A stretch of DNA of 37,014 nt from an uncultured Cryomorphaceae bacterium (lineage in GTDB: Bacteria > Bacteroidota > Bacteroidia > Flavobacteriales > Schleiferiaceae): the NCBI GenBank assembly GCA_913060465.1, contig CAJXTR010000006.1:1-37014 (forward strand), in the 5' to 3' direction. Below are positions 7,964 to 16,316 of this stretch, one piece after another (the stretch's first letter is position 1; each line of letters begins with the position of its first letter). Under the pieces are notes generated by a model that saw nothing but the letters and a program-made list of their open reading frames with translations, did not search any database and was not told the DNA's origin. The translations under genes were made by a program, and so were the position numbers.

Positions 7964-9570
7964 TATTTATTCTTTCTGCGTCGGATGAACATCACGATCT
8001 GATACAGTCCAAGTACGACTATAAAATGCCAAAAATAGCTCGTTCGCTCTCCATCGCCATTAACGGTGGAGAATACACGTTCGGTTCTGATTTTCTTCAG
8101 TCCTTTACCGTGTTTATCCCAACTCATCCAGATAAATACAGGCTTACCGACTATGTGATCTTCAGGCACATACCCCCATTTACGGCTATCTAGTGAATTA
8201 TGGCGATTATCTCCCATCATCCAATAGTAGTTCTTTTCAAAGGTGTAGGTTGTGGCCACTTCACCATCTATAAGTACCGTACCGTCTTTTTTAATTTTGA
8301 GTTCGTGACCTTCGTATTCGCCAATAATCCTGCGGTAAGCATTTATATTCCAATCATCGAGTTCAACGGTAGTACCTGCTTGGGGAACATAAAAAGGCCC
8401 ATAATTATCCCAAGTATCACCATATGGACGCTCACCATGGCCTGTATCTGGATTTGGAAAGAGAATATTTGCAGCTTGGTCTTTTTGGATCTGAATTAAA
8501 CCGGCAGGAAGCGTTGTGTCTACGGCCGTCCCAGGACGGTCTGCAATAATTGGCCATACATTTTTCACGTTCTCAAGTGACTTCATTGCCTCAACATGGC
8601 GCTCTTGCATGAACATAATGTATTCATCTTGAGCGACTTGATAGACATCTTGGTCTGTAGGGTACTTCCGATACTCTTCATTAGTCAGATAGTTAATATC
8701 CATTCTTGATTTCAGCCACTCTCTAGTGAATCCACGCCCATCTGTTTTAATGTAGTAGAGGTATTGCGGGTAGCTGCGATCTGGGAATCGGAAAGGAATC
8801 CCATTAATGAAAACATTTCGATCCACGATGTTCAAACTATCACCAGGTGTCCCGATGCAGCGTTTCACGTAATTTTCCTTTTTGTCTACTGGCATGTTGT
8901 CCATAGGGTAATTAAACACCACCGGATCTCCTGATTTTATCGCCTCAAAAGCGGGTAAACGCAAGTAAGGAATTTGAGGCCAAGCTACGTAGGAGGGGAC
9001 CCCTAGGAATGGCACTTTGTTGTGCACTAAAGGCAAGGATAGTTGCGTCATTGGCACACGAACCCCGTAGTGCATTTTTGACACGAAGAGGAAATCTCCC
9101 ACCATTAAGCTCTTTTCCATAGAGCTCGTTGGAATGGTATACGCCTCGAAGGTGGTTGATCGAATCACTGTAGCAACAACAATCGCGAAGAATATACTAT
9201 TCACACCATCCCCAAGGTTTTTCTTAATGTATGCATCGTCACGTCCCCAAAACTTCAGTTGCTCTTTGTAGTTCAAATAGCCTAAATACAGGCCAAGTGA
9301 GCCCATGACAGCTGCTGTTTGCCAAGTCTTTCTGAATTTAAATACGTGCAACAGTTCATAGACCATGATGATGCCCATGACCACACCAACTACGGGAATA
9401 CAGTAGAGCAGCACCCAATACGTAGGGCGATCCGCAATCTTTACTAAGACATAGGTATTGTATACGGGGATAAATGCCTCCCAAGCTTTGCGATCAGCCG
9501 CAACATAAAACTTCCAAGAAATGGCTCCGAACCACAATGCTTGGACTAGAGTGAAGATGATAAATTCCAT
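7963..9570 (-). CDS. lepB: Signal peptidase I
   Basis: LepB cleaves signal peptides from proteins leaving through Sec, with a Ser/Lys dyad on the periplasmic face. Box B is IPTSSMEKS with catalytic Ser150; box D is YVKRCIGTPGDS with Lys236; box E is GDNRHNSLDSRKWG (453-466). At 535 residues it is far longer than E. coli LepB because of an insert of about 190 residues between boxes D and E (250-445), which is usual in Bacteroidota. Hydrophobic segments fill the first 100 residues, another precedes Ser150, and one lies at the C terminus before a basic tail. It follows dapB after a 53-base gap. Confidence 0.95.
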   Translation of the reverse strand: MEFIIFTLVQALWFGAISWKFYVAADRKAWEAFIPVYNTYVLVKIADRPTYWVLLYCIPVVGVVMGIIMVYELLHVFKFRKTWQTAAVMGSLGLYLGYLNYKEQLKFWGRDDAYIKKNLGDGVNSIFFAIVVATVIRSTTFEAYTIPTSSMEKSLMVGDFLFVSKMHYGVRVPMTQLSLPLVHNKVPFLGVPSYVAWPQIPYLRLPAFEAIKSGDPVVFNYPMDNMPVDKKENYVKRCIGTPGDSLNIVDRNVFINGIPFRFPDRSYPQYLYYIKTDGRGFTREWLKSRMDINYLTNEEYRKYPTDQDVYQVAQDEYIMFMQERHVEAMKSLENVKNVWPIIADRPGTAVDTTLPAGLIQIQKDQAANILFPNPDTGHGERPYGDTWDNYGPFYVPQAGTTVELDDWNINAYRRIIGEYEGHELKIKKDGTVLIDGEVATTYTFEKNYYWMMGDNRHNSLDSRKWGYVPEDHIVGKPVFIWMSWDKHGKGLKKIRTERVFSTVNGDGERTSYFWHFIVVLGLYQIVMFIRRRKNK

Positions 9571-9623
9571 GGGGTGAAACTAGTAATTATGGGAGGTTTG
9601 GGTTGTTAGTGTAATGTGAAAAA

Positions 9624-10325
9624 TCAAAGTCCTAGGACATCACGCATATCAAAGGCTCCAACCTTTCCCGGAAGCCACTCTGCGGCAATGACCGCACCTA
9701 GTGCAAACCCTTCTCGACTGTGCGCCTCATGTTTTAAGGAAATGGTATCAATGGAACTGGCATAGCTGACTTCATGCGTTCCAAAATAGGGATCAATACG
9801 ATCGGCTGAAATGGAAATTTTCCCTTCTTCTCCGGACATTGTCCAACCGGTGAGCTCATCGTAAGATGACAAGACGCCTTCTGCTGCCGTGATGGCTGTT
9901 CCAGAAGGCGCATCCTTCTTACCAGTATGATGTATTTCATGGATAGTAGGTACATATTCAGGATGGTCACTCATTAATCGGGCGAGGCGTTCGTTCATGA
10001 CGAAAAAGAGGTTCACCCCGAGCGAAAAGTTCGAAGCGTAAAGGAACCCTACTTGGTTTGCCTGTGCAGCAGCGTCGGCATCACCTTTATGTTCAAGCCA
10101 TCCTGTAGTTCCACTTACCACAGGAATTCGGAGTTCTAGTAGGTTCATGATGTTTTCCCTTGCCGCGTCTGGTTGGGTGAACTCAATGGCAACATCTACA
10201 CCCCTCAACTCATCGGTATTAAAACTACCTCCTTTGTGTATGTAAGAGATAGTATGTCCACGTTGGGTTGCAATCTTTTCGACCGTTTTACCCATTCTTC
10301 CGTATCCTATAATGGCGATGTTCAT
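9624..10325 (-). CDS. dapB: 4-hydroxy-tetrahydrodipicolinate reductase
   Basis: DapB uses NAD(P)H to reduce 4-hydroxy-tetrahydrodipicolinate, a step to diaminopimelate for peptidoglycan and lysine. The N-terminal nucleotide motif is GYGRMGK (7-13). The catalytic and substrate block is EIHHTGKKDAPSGTA (130-144), with the conserved His-His and Lys. At 233 residues it is slightly short of the usual 240-270, as in other Bacteroidota. The ATG overlaps the end of the DUF5683 gene by 4 bases. Confidence 0.95.
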   Translation of the reverse strand: MNIAIIGYGRMGKTVEKIATQRGHTISYIHKGGSFNTDELRGVDVAIEFTQPDAARENIMNLLELRIPVVSGTTGWLEHKGDADAAAQANQVGFLYASNFSLGVNLFFVMNERLARLMSDHPEYVPTIHEIHHTGKKDAPSGTAITAAEGVLSSYDELTGWTMSGEEGKISISADRIDPYFGTHEVSYASSIDTISLKHEAHSREGFALGAVIAAEWLPGKVGAFDMRDVLGL

Positions 10326-10930
10326 GGTAGTGTGTAAGTTAAGCGAAGTCCAGGTGCCGAGACTAATGACTCTTGATTCGCAAAATATTGTTTAGTAGTT
10401 AGTTGAGGTCGTATACTTAAATCATCACTCACGTCAAAATCATGGAGATGTGCATCAATATTTGCATCTAAAATGCCCAGGAGGTAGATACCTAAAACAC
10501 CGAAAAGCGCATATTCGCGTTGGGTTCTTAATTGCTCCATGTATCCAATTGATTCCTGCGCTACACCGTTTGCGGTATTTTGATAAAATGGGGAAGGAAC
10601 ACCGGTAAAAATTTCTGGTGCGGCAGCCTCTAACTCACTTCTTGTTGTGAGGCTTGGATTGTCAATGATGAATTGTAAAACGCTTTCGTAGGCATTGAAT
10701 TGACCGTTTAGTTGACCATAATAGTAAACGGTACCACCAATACCACCCCAAAAAAGTGGTGCCTTCCAATACTTCCCATTATAAATCTGACCAGCTCCTG
10801 GAATTAACGAAAGGGTGGTGGCTAGCTTTATATTGTGTGCCTGTGCTGGGGTATGCAAGCTATCCTGATGTTGTGCTTTCCCTTGGGGGCCAAGGAAAAA
10901 AAATAGAACAATCAGTAGCGCAGGTCTCAT
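10322..10930 (-). CDS. DUF5683-family membrane protein
   Basis: The 202-residue protein has a signal-like start (MRPALLIVLFFFLGPQGKAQ) followed by the DUF5683 hallmark SLIPGAGQIYNGKYWKAPLFW (PGAGQ.YN.K..K.P) and a hydrophobic GGIGGTVYYYG segment. A second hydrophobic stretch is at about 140-155. The function is unknown. The gene sits between parB and dapB, a common order in Flavobacteriales; it overlaps parB and dapB by 4 bases each, so it is a fixed member of this operon. Confidence 0.85.
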   Translation of the reverse strand: MRPALLIVLFFFLGPQGKAQHQDSLHTPAQAHNIKLATTLSLIPGAGQIYNGKYWKAPLFWGGIGGTVYYYGQLNGQFNAYESVLQFIIDNPSLTTRSELEAAAPEIFTGVPSPFYQNTANGVAQESIGYMEQLRTQREYALFGVLGIYLLGILDANIDAHLHDFDVSDDLSIRPQLTTKQYFANQESLVSAPGLRLTYTLP

Positions 10931-11847
10931 GAATTAAACTTCGAAATGATACGCTGCAGGTCTTCGTCAGAAGTAAAATCAATTAGGATTTTCCCTTTCC
11001 CGTTAGCTTTCATTTGAATGTTCACTTTGGAAGAGAAATAGTTACCCAAGTCTTTGGAGAGTGCTTCTATACTTGGGTTTGCGGGAGTCGGTGATTTTGC
11101 CGGCTTAGGGGATTTAATAGATTGCGCTAAGGCTTCGGTTTGGCGTACACTCAAGCCACCTTTAAGAATTTTTTTATACAAAGCAATCTGATCATTCTCA
11201 GAAGGCAAATTCAACAACGCTCGTGCATGCCCCACTGAAAAAACAACAGAGGCAGCACCATCGCCATTTTCGTCAAGGCTTTCATTACGGTGAATGTCAC
11301 GGAGTTCAGCTTGAATGATTGCGGGTAATCTTAGTAGGCGCATAAAGTTCGTAATGGTCGAACGTCCTTTACCTAAACGCTTGGCGACTTCTTCTTGAGT
11401 AAGGCCCAATTCATCCATCATGCGTTTACAAGAATACGCCATCTCAATAGGGTCGAGGTCCTCACGTTGCAAGTTCTCAACGATTGCCAACTCGAGCATG
11501 TTCCTATCATCAGCTAATCTGATGTAGGCTGGAATCTCTGTTAATCCAGCGATTTGAGAAGCTCTGAACCTGCGCTCACCCGAGATTAACTCGAATTTCA
11601 TACCATTCTTGCGAACGGTTATAGGCTGAATAATACCTAGTTCGCTAATACTTTGGGCTAGCTCAACCAAAGCATCATTATCAAAGTTAGAACGAGGTTG
11701 AAATGGGTTCGTAGTGATATCTTCGATGGAAATCATAGCGACCTTGCCTACGAGCTTTTCAGCGCCCGCATCAGTCACTTTATTCACCTTAGCGATTTCT
11801 TCACCAAGAATAGCCGAAAGGCCTTTTCCCATTGCTCGTTTTGCCAT
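10927..11847 (-). CDS. parB: Chromosome partitioning protein ParB
   Basis: ParB is a CTP-dependent clamp that loads at parS and works with ParA in origin segregation. The N-terminal domain (about 37-130) has NPFQPR, the CTP-binding GERRFRAS (90-97) and ENLQREDL (124-131). A helix-turn-helix follows (about 149-175, LTQEEVAKRLGKGRSTITN), and a Lys-rich dimerisation tail ends the 306 residues. One base separates it from parA. No clear parS site was found in the window. Confidence 0.95.
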   Translation of the reverse strand: MAKRAMGKGLSAILGEEIAKVNKVTDAGAEKLVGKVAMISIEDITTNPFQPRSNFDNDALVELAQSISELGIIQPITVRKNGMKFELISGERRFRASQIAGLTEIPAYIRLADDRNMLELAIVENLQREDLDPIEMAYSCKRMMDELGLTQEEVAKRLGKGRSTITNFMRLLRLPAIIQAELRDIHRNESLDENGDGAASVVFSVGHARALLNLPSENDQIALYKKILKGGLSVRQTEALAQSIKSPKPAKSPTPANPSIEALSKDLGNYFSSKVNIQMKANGKGKILIDFTSDEDLQRIISKFNS

Positions 11848-11848
11848 A

Positions 11849-12613
11849 TTACCCTTGTTTTGCGAGTATCTCTTGTGCTAAAGTAAGATAATTCTCTGCG
11901 CCTTTGCTCCCGGCATCGTAAGTAAGAATATTCTCACCGTAGCTAGGGGCTTCACTCAATTTTACATTTCTGTGGATTACAGATTCGAAAACCAATCCTT
12001 CGAAATGGTTTCTAACCTCATCAGCCACCTGGTTCGAAAGTCGTAATCTACTGTCAAACATCGTCAAAAGAAGCCCTTCAATCTCCAAATCTGGATTGTG
12101 CAGTTCTTGTACTTTCTTAATGGTATTCAACAACTTTCCTAACCCCTCGAGTGCATAGTATTCGCACTGAATAGGCACTAAAATGGAATTTGCCGCCGTC
12201 AAGGCATTTAGTGTAATAAGGCCTAAAGACGGAGCGCAGTCGATGATAATGTAGTCGTAATCCTCTTTGATCGTCTCCAAAGCTTTCTTTAAAAAGTACT
12301 CTCGCTTTGGTTGGTCGATAATTTCCAACTCTACTGCGACTAAATCCAAATGTGCAGGTATGATGCTCACACCAGGGGCATCCGTTGATTGCACTAAAGA
12401 ACGAGCATCTTTGGCACCTTCGATCAGCTCGTAGGTTCCTTCTAAGGCTTGTTCTGGGTTGAGGCCGAGTCCACTTGTTGCATTTGCTTGAGGATCCGCA
12501 TCTACAATCAAAACACGCTTTTCGAGCGCACCTAAAGCTGCACTAAGATTTACAGCGGTGGTGGTTTTACCGACGCCGCCTTTTTGGTTTGCAATCGCAA
12601 TAATTCTAGCCAT
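11849..12613 (-). CDS. parA: Chromosome partitioning ATPase ParA (Soj)
   Basis: This 254-residue protein is a deviant Walker ATPase with KGGVGKTT at residues 11-18, where the Lys in the first position marks the ParA/MinD class. It also has DADPQANAT (Walker A') and IIIDCAPSLG (Walker B). There is no N-terminal HTH, so it is a chromosomal Soj-type ParA rather than a plasmid SopA type. It binds DNA nonspecifically with ATP and is stimulated by ParB. It is the first gene of the operon leading to 3822, with a -7 box match about 27 bases upstream. Confidence 0.95.
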   Translation of the reverse strand: MARIIAIANQKGGVGKTTTAVNLSAALGALEKRVLIVDADPQANATSGLGLNPEQALEGTYELIEGAKDARSLVQSTDAPGVSIIPAHLDLVAVELEIIDQPKREYFLKKALETIKEDYDYIIIDCAPSLGLITLNALTAANSILVPIQCEYYALEGLGKLLNTIKKVQELHNPDLEIEGLLLTMFDSRLRLSNQVADEVRNHFEGLVFESVIHRNVKLSEAPSYGENILTYDAGSKGAENYLTLAQEILAKQG

Positions 12614-12639
12614 AGACGAGGAGACTTAAATGAGAAACT

Positions 12640-12647
12640 CAAAAGTA
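12640..12647 (-). promoter_or_regulatory. Promoter -7 box for the parA operon
   Basis: On the minus strand the sequence reads TACTTTTG, a full match to TAnnTTTG. It lies 27 bases before the parA ATG (12613), which would place the transcript start near 12634. No TTG is seen at the expected -33 distance, so only the -7 element is supported. Confidence 0.5.
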
Positions 12648-12691
12648 AATCATTGAAGTACGAAATACTAAAAAAGTAATGAACACCTTGT

Positions 12692-14461
12692 TTACGATAT
12701 ATCCAATTGGCCCTCCAACTGCATTTGAATAAGTTCGGCATAATGACCGTTACTCGATTCAAGTGTCTCTGGACTGCCAGACTCAATAATAACGCCATTT
12801 TCTAGGCAGATTATTTGCTCACAGTGCTTCACGCTACTAACTCTATGGGCAATAATAATTCCACTTAAATTGGCCGTTGCTGTTCGGAGGTTATTAAGGA
12901 TGAGTTCCTCAGTTTCGGTATCTACAGCACTTAAACAATCATCCAAGACAATGACTTGTGGCTTTTTAATCAAGGCTCGAGCTATACTCACACGTTGTTT
13001 TTGTCCTCCACTCAAAGTGATTCCGCGTTCTCCAACTCTTGTTGCATAGCCTTTATCAAAACCAATTATATTTTCATGAACACCCGCAGCTTTCGCCGCA
13101 GCTTCGACCTCATCTTGGTCTAATGTATCCATGCCAAAGGCAATGTTATTGGCAATACTGTCACTGAAAAGAAAAGCTTCTTGTGGTACCCAGCCCAAGT
13201 ATTTTTTGAGCGTTGGTAGGTGCCACTCTTTTAAATCCACCCCGTCAATATAGATCGTTCCCTCTGTAGGGTCGTATTGGCGCACCATTAATGCTGCAAT
13301 GGTACTCTTTCCGGCTCCGGTCTTACCAAGGATCCCTAAGCGGGTACCGGGAGCTATGTCGAAACTCACTTTGCTTAGGGCTGTTATCCCAGAATTTGGA
13401 TAGGTGAAACTGACTTGATCGAAGGTTATAGCTCCTTTGAATTCCTTGGGCTTATAGGTGCCCGATTCAAACTCGGGTTCCTCTTTTAAGAATTCATCCA
13501 GTCGTTGCATCGACGCATCTGCACTTTGCACCAGAGAGGTCACCCAACCTATGGATGCAATTGGCCAAGTGAGGAGGTTAACGTAATAGATAAACTCTGT
13601 GATGTTTCCAGCGCTTACTTGACCTGCAAAGAATAATCGGCCACCAACATAAATGGTGATCAACGTACTGATGCCAACCATCAGAATCATCAGCGGCTGG
13701 AAAGTAGCATTGACGCGGAATAGGCGCTCATTCACTGCGCGGTATTCAATGGCTTGTTGCTTGAAATTTGAACTAAACCAAGGACTCTTATGGTAAGCCT
13801 TTATAACTCGTGTTCCAGAAAATGATTCTTGCGCAAAGGTGCTCAGTTCCGACAATTGTTCTTGAACTTTTCTCGACCGAATATGAATCAAATTTGCCAC
13901 TCGATACACCAAAAAGGCAAGAAAGGGCAGGGGAACAAGGGTCAACAGCGTCAACTTAGGGCTGACGGAAATCATGATTGAAATCACTAGTATGATGGTA
14001 AACCCTGTGTTCAAGGTATACATAATAGCGGGACCTACGTACATACGCACCTTACTTACGTCTTCGGAAATCCGATTCATTAAATCCCCCGTACTATTAT
14101 TCTTATAGAAGCGTTGCGTTAGCCTTTGGTAATGAGCGAATACAGTATTCTTTAAATCGAATTCTATGTGGCGCGACATTACAACAATGGTTTGTCGCAT
14201 GAAATACATGAAGATGCCTTGCAAAACGGCTGAGGCGATGATGTACAAGCCATATTTTACTAAAGCACCGCTCACATTCGCATCTTGTGCATTACCCGAG
14301 CGGTAATTCTCGATGATCGTTGCAATGGCATCGAAACTGTTTCTGATAAATAGGGCTGGGAAAAGCTTGAAGATTACCGAAACAATTACGAAGAATGCGC
14401 CGGCAATGAGGAGCCACTTATGTTTAAGGAAGTACGGATTTAGTTTTTTTAATGCGCTCAT
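12692..14461 (-). CDS. ABC exporter half-transporter (fused TMD-NBD, MsbA/LmrA type)
   Basis: Residues 1-320 form six membrane segments of the ABC exporter fold, and 340-589 form the ATPase domain. That domain carries Walker A GKTGAGKS (379-386), Q-loop VPQE, signature LSGGQKQR (483-490), Walker B VIVLDD (503-508), the D-loop SAVD and the H-loop His539. The residue after the Walker B Asp is Asp508 where most exporters have the catalytic Glu. The substrate is unknown; lipids or drugs are usual for this family. It is divergent from nusB, a neighbour often seen in Flavobacteriales. Confidence 0.93.
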   Translation of the reverse strand: MSALKKLNPYFLKHKWLLIAGAFFVIVSVIFKLFPALFIRNSFDAIATIIENYRSGNAQDANVSGALVKYGLYIIASAVLQGIFMYFMRQTIVVMSRHIEFDLKNTVFAHYQRLTQRFYKNNSTGDLMNRISEDVSKVRMYVGPAIMYTLNTGFTIILVISIMISVSPKLTLLTLVPLPFLAFLVYRVANLIHIRSRKVQEQLSELSTFAQESFSGTRVIKAYHKSPWFSSNFKQQAIEYRAVNERLFRVNATFQPLMILMVGISTLITIYVGGRLFFAGQVSAGNITEFIYYVNLLTWPIASIGWVTSLVQSADASMQRLDEFLKEEPEFESGTYKPKEFKGAITFDQVSFTYPNSGITALSKVSFDIAPGTRLGILGKTGAGKSTIAALMVRQYDPTEGTIYIDGVDLKEWHLPTLKKYLGWVPQEAFLFSDSIANNIAFGMDTLDQDEVEAAAKAAGVHENIIGFDKGYATRVGERGITLSGGQKQRVSIARALIKKPQVIVLDDCLSAVDTETEELILNNLRTATANLSGIIIAHRVSSVKHCEQIICLENGVIIESGSPETLESSNGHYAELIQMQLEGQLDIS

Positions 14462-14486
14462 TGCTCTAGGTGCCTCTTTCGAAGTG

Positions 14487-14494
14487 TATATTTG
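14487..14494 (+). promoter_or_regulatory. Promoter -7 box for the nusB operon
   Basis: TATATTTG is a full match to the Bacteroidota -7 box TAnnTTTG. The transcript would begin near 14501, about 94 bases before nusB and about 17 before the leader ORF at 14518. A TTG lies at 14461-14463, but the 23-base spacing is longer than the usual 19-21. Confidence 0.5.
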
Positions 14495-14517
14495 CCGCTA
14501 TAAAAACAGTCCTTTAC

Positions 14518-14598
14518 ATGCGGAGCCTCAAAAATAACATCAGTTTGCCGAACTCGTTCACAACGATGCTCCGACTCTTCATTTATTTACAAGCATGA
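14518..14598 (+). CDS. Possible 26-residue leader ORF overlapping nusB
   Basis: An ATG at 14518 opens 26 codons (MRSLKNNISLPNSF..., ending FIYLQA) and stops with TGA at 14596-14598, overlapping the nusB ATG as ATGA. It is the first ATG after the proposed transcript start. The ATGA junction suggests coupling of nusB translation to the leader. A 6-bp inverted repeat, CGGAGC (14521-14526) and GCTCCG (14568-14573), lies within it. The peptide has no recognisable domain. Chance is possible for an ORF this short. Confidence 0.35.
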   Translation: MRSLKNNISLPNSFTTMLRLFIYLQA

Positions 14599-15533
14599 TT
14601 ACAAGACGACACATTCGTATCAAGGTCTTGCACCATCTATTTGCCCAAAGTTCGGACGATAGTATGGATGCAGCGCTATTGCTCAAAAATTTGAACAAAA
14701 GTTTAAATGAAGTTCATGAGCTGTTTGCTTGGGACATGAGCGCCTTCTTACGCCTATATAAAGAGGCGATGGCACAATACGAGAGAGTAGAGAGCAGAAA
14801 ACAACCGGATACAGAACTTTTAACCCGTATTGCACACTTTACGGAGTTGCCATTTTGGCAATTGTGTGAGGAGAGTAGTGCACTAACTACCTTGATCGAG
14901 GGTGCACATTGCAACTGGAGTGATTATGATCAGCATTTCCGTAACCAATGGGATGCCTTGTTTGAGAGTGATCGCTATGCTCAGTTTATAGCTGGTCCCA
15001 AGGATTTCGCTGCACAAAAACGTTTCATACGTGAACTGTATCAAATCAATATTGCGGAAAATGAATTTCTGCATGATGTCTACGAGGATCAAAATGCGCA
15101 ATGGGGCGATGATTTAGATGCTGCTCAAATGATGTCTGCAAAGGTGATCTCAAGCTGGAAAGAGACAAATACACCTTTGATCATACCGCAACTGTTTAAG
15201 GATTCGTCGGACGCTTCATTTGGTGCTATGCTAGCGCGCAAGTACTTTGAATTTAACGCAGAGAGTCAAGATCGCATTGAATCAAAAAGTCGGAACTGGG
15301 AGAGTGATCGAATTGCTAAGATGGACATCATCCTCATGAAACTTTGCATTGCCGAGTGGCGTGGTTTTGAGGAGATTCCTATCAAAGTAAGCTTGAACGA
15401 GTACCTAGATCTAAGTAAGCAATACTCTACGCCAAAAAGTTCTTCCTTTATCAATGGTATTCTTGATAAAATCGTTGCTAATTTGCAGGAGGAAGGCCTG
15501 ATCAATAAGGTGGGCCGTGGAATGATTGACTAA
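14595..15533 (+). CDS. nusB: Transcription antitermination factor NusB
   Basis: NusB binds boxA RNA with NusE (S10) and supports antitermination of rRNA transcription. The N terminus is the family's TRRHIRIKVLHHLFAQ. The conserved NusB helices are in the C-terminal 120 residues (DRIAKMDIILMKLCIAEW, then IPIKVSLNEYLDLSKQYS and FINGILDKI). The protein has 312 residues against about 140 in E. coli, with a long helical insert in the middle, as usual in Bacteroidota. It leads the nusB-DUF1573-yajC group on the plus strand. Confidence 0.93.
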   Translation: MITRRHIRIKVLHHLFAQSSDDSMDAALLLKNLNKSLNEVHELFAWDMSAFLRLYKEAMAQYERVESRKQPDTELLTRIAHFTELPFWQLCEESSALTTLIEGAHCNWSDYDQHFRNQWDALFESDRYAQFIAGPKDFAAQKRFIRELYQINIAENEFLHDVYEDQNAQWGDDLDAAQMMSAKVISSWKETNTPLIIPQLFKDSSDASFGAMLARKYFEFNAESQDRIESKSRNWESDRIAKMDIILMKLCIAEWRGFEEIPIKVSLNEYLDLSKQYSTPKSSSFINGILDKIVANLQEEGLINKVGRGMID

Positions 15534-15545
15534 TAACAAAAACAT

Positions 15546-15983
15546 ATGAAAAGAACAGTTTTAGCCATTGCAGCAATCGCATTCACAGTAGCTTCATGTG
15601 GAAACGCAACAGACCGCATTAAATCTTCAGACGATTCAGGAACCGAGACGATGATGGAGGCTTTGCCGGAAATCACTTTCGCAGAGGAATTCCATGATTT
15701 TGGAGAGGTTCAAGAGGGTCAGGTTGTTGAGCACACATTTACCTTTACTAACGAGGGAGAAGGTCCACTAATCATCTCTAACGCTCAAGGTTCATGTGGA
15801 TGTACTGTACCAGATTGGCCAAGACAACCTATCGCGCCTGGTCAGACCGGACAAATTAAAGTGAGTTTCAACTCTAAAGGCCGCGCAGGTCGTCAAGATA
15901 AGCGCGTTACATTAACAACAAATGCAGTTCCTCAGTCGAAGGTGTTGAATATCACATCGACTGTAATTGCTAAAGACAAGTAA
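15546..15983 (+). CDS. DUF1573 lipoprotein
   Basis: The protein has 145 residues. Its signal peptide ends in a lipobox, VASC, with the lipidated Cys at residue 18. The rest is one DUF1573 domain (about 42-143), an Ig-like fold with EFHDFGEVQEGQVVEHTF, the SCGCTVPDWP motif and IKVSFNSKGRAG. The function is unknown, though the location is probably the outer or inner membrane facing the periplasm. It starts 12 bases after nusB and ends one base before the yajC ATG chosen here. Confidence 0.9.
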   Translation: MKRTVLAIAAIAFTVASCGNATDRIKSSDDSGTETMMEALPEITFAEEFHDFGEVQEGQVVEHTFTFTNEGEGPLIISNAQGSCGCTVPDWPRQPIAPGQTGQIKVSFNSKGRAGRQDKRVTLTTNAVPQSKVLNITSTVIAKDK

Positions 15984-15984
15984 A

Positions 15985-16278
15985 ATGCAATCAATATTTC
16001 TACAAGCTCAAGGGGGCGCTATGAGTTTACTCCCATTCGTACTTATCCTTTTGGTGATGTACCTATTTTTCTTCAGACCTCAAATGAAGAAGCAGAAAGA
16101 GGAGTCCCGATTTCGTGAAGAAGTTAAAAAAGGTGCCCGGATTGTCACGACTAGTGGAATTCATGGAAAGATTCTTGAGGTAGCTGACAAACACCTGATC
16201 ATTGAATCGGAAAACTCAAGATTAAAGATTGAGAAAAGCGCAGTCAGTAAAGAATTGAGTGCCCAATACAATCAGTAA
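15985..16278 (+). CDS. yajC: Preprotein translocase subunit YajC
   Basis: YajC associates with SecDF of the Sec translocon. This 97-residue protein has one membrane segment (SLLPFVLILLVMYLFFF) followed by RPQMKKQKEE and a small basic beta domain with VTTSGIHGKI, all typical. I place the start at the ATG 15985, just after the DUF1573 stop; an in-frame TTG at 15967 would extend it by six residues into the upstream gene and is less likely. A strong terminator follows directly. Confidence 0.92.
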   Translation: MQSIFLQAQGGAMSLLPFVLILLVMYLFFFRPQMKKQKEESRFREEVKKGARIVTTSGIHGKILEVADKHLIIESENSRLKIEKSAVSKELSAQYNQ

Positions 16279-16292
16279 GTTCTTAACTTAGA

Positions 16293-16316
16293 AACCGGCG
16301 AAAGCCGGTTTTTTTT
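16293..16316 (+). terminator. Intrinsic terminator after yajC, abutting the next start codon
   Basis: AACCGGC (16293-16299), a GAAA loop and GCCGGTT (16304-16310) form a stem followed by an eight-T run (16309-16316). The next gene's ATG starts at 16317 with no gap. The hairpin therefore occupies the whole ribosome-binding region of the next gene, so it may act as a leaky terminator or attenuator. Confidence 0.8.

Noticed and set aside
8861-8874. CGTTTCACGT inside lepB as a possible parS site near parAB
   Set aside because: Only about half of the consensus TGTTTCACGTGAAACA matches and the second arm is missing (AATTTTC), so this is a chance match within coding sequence.
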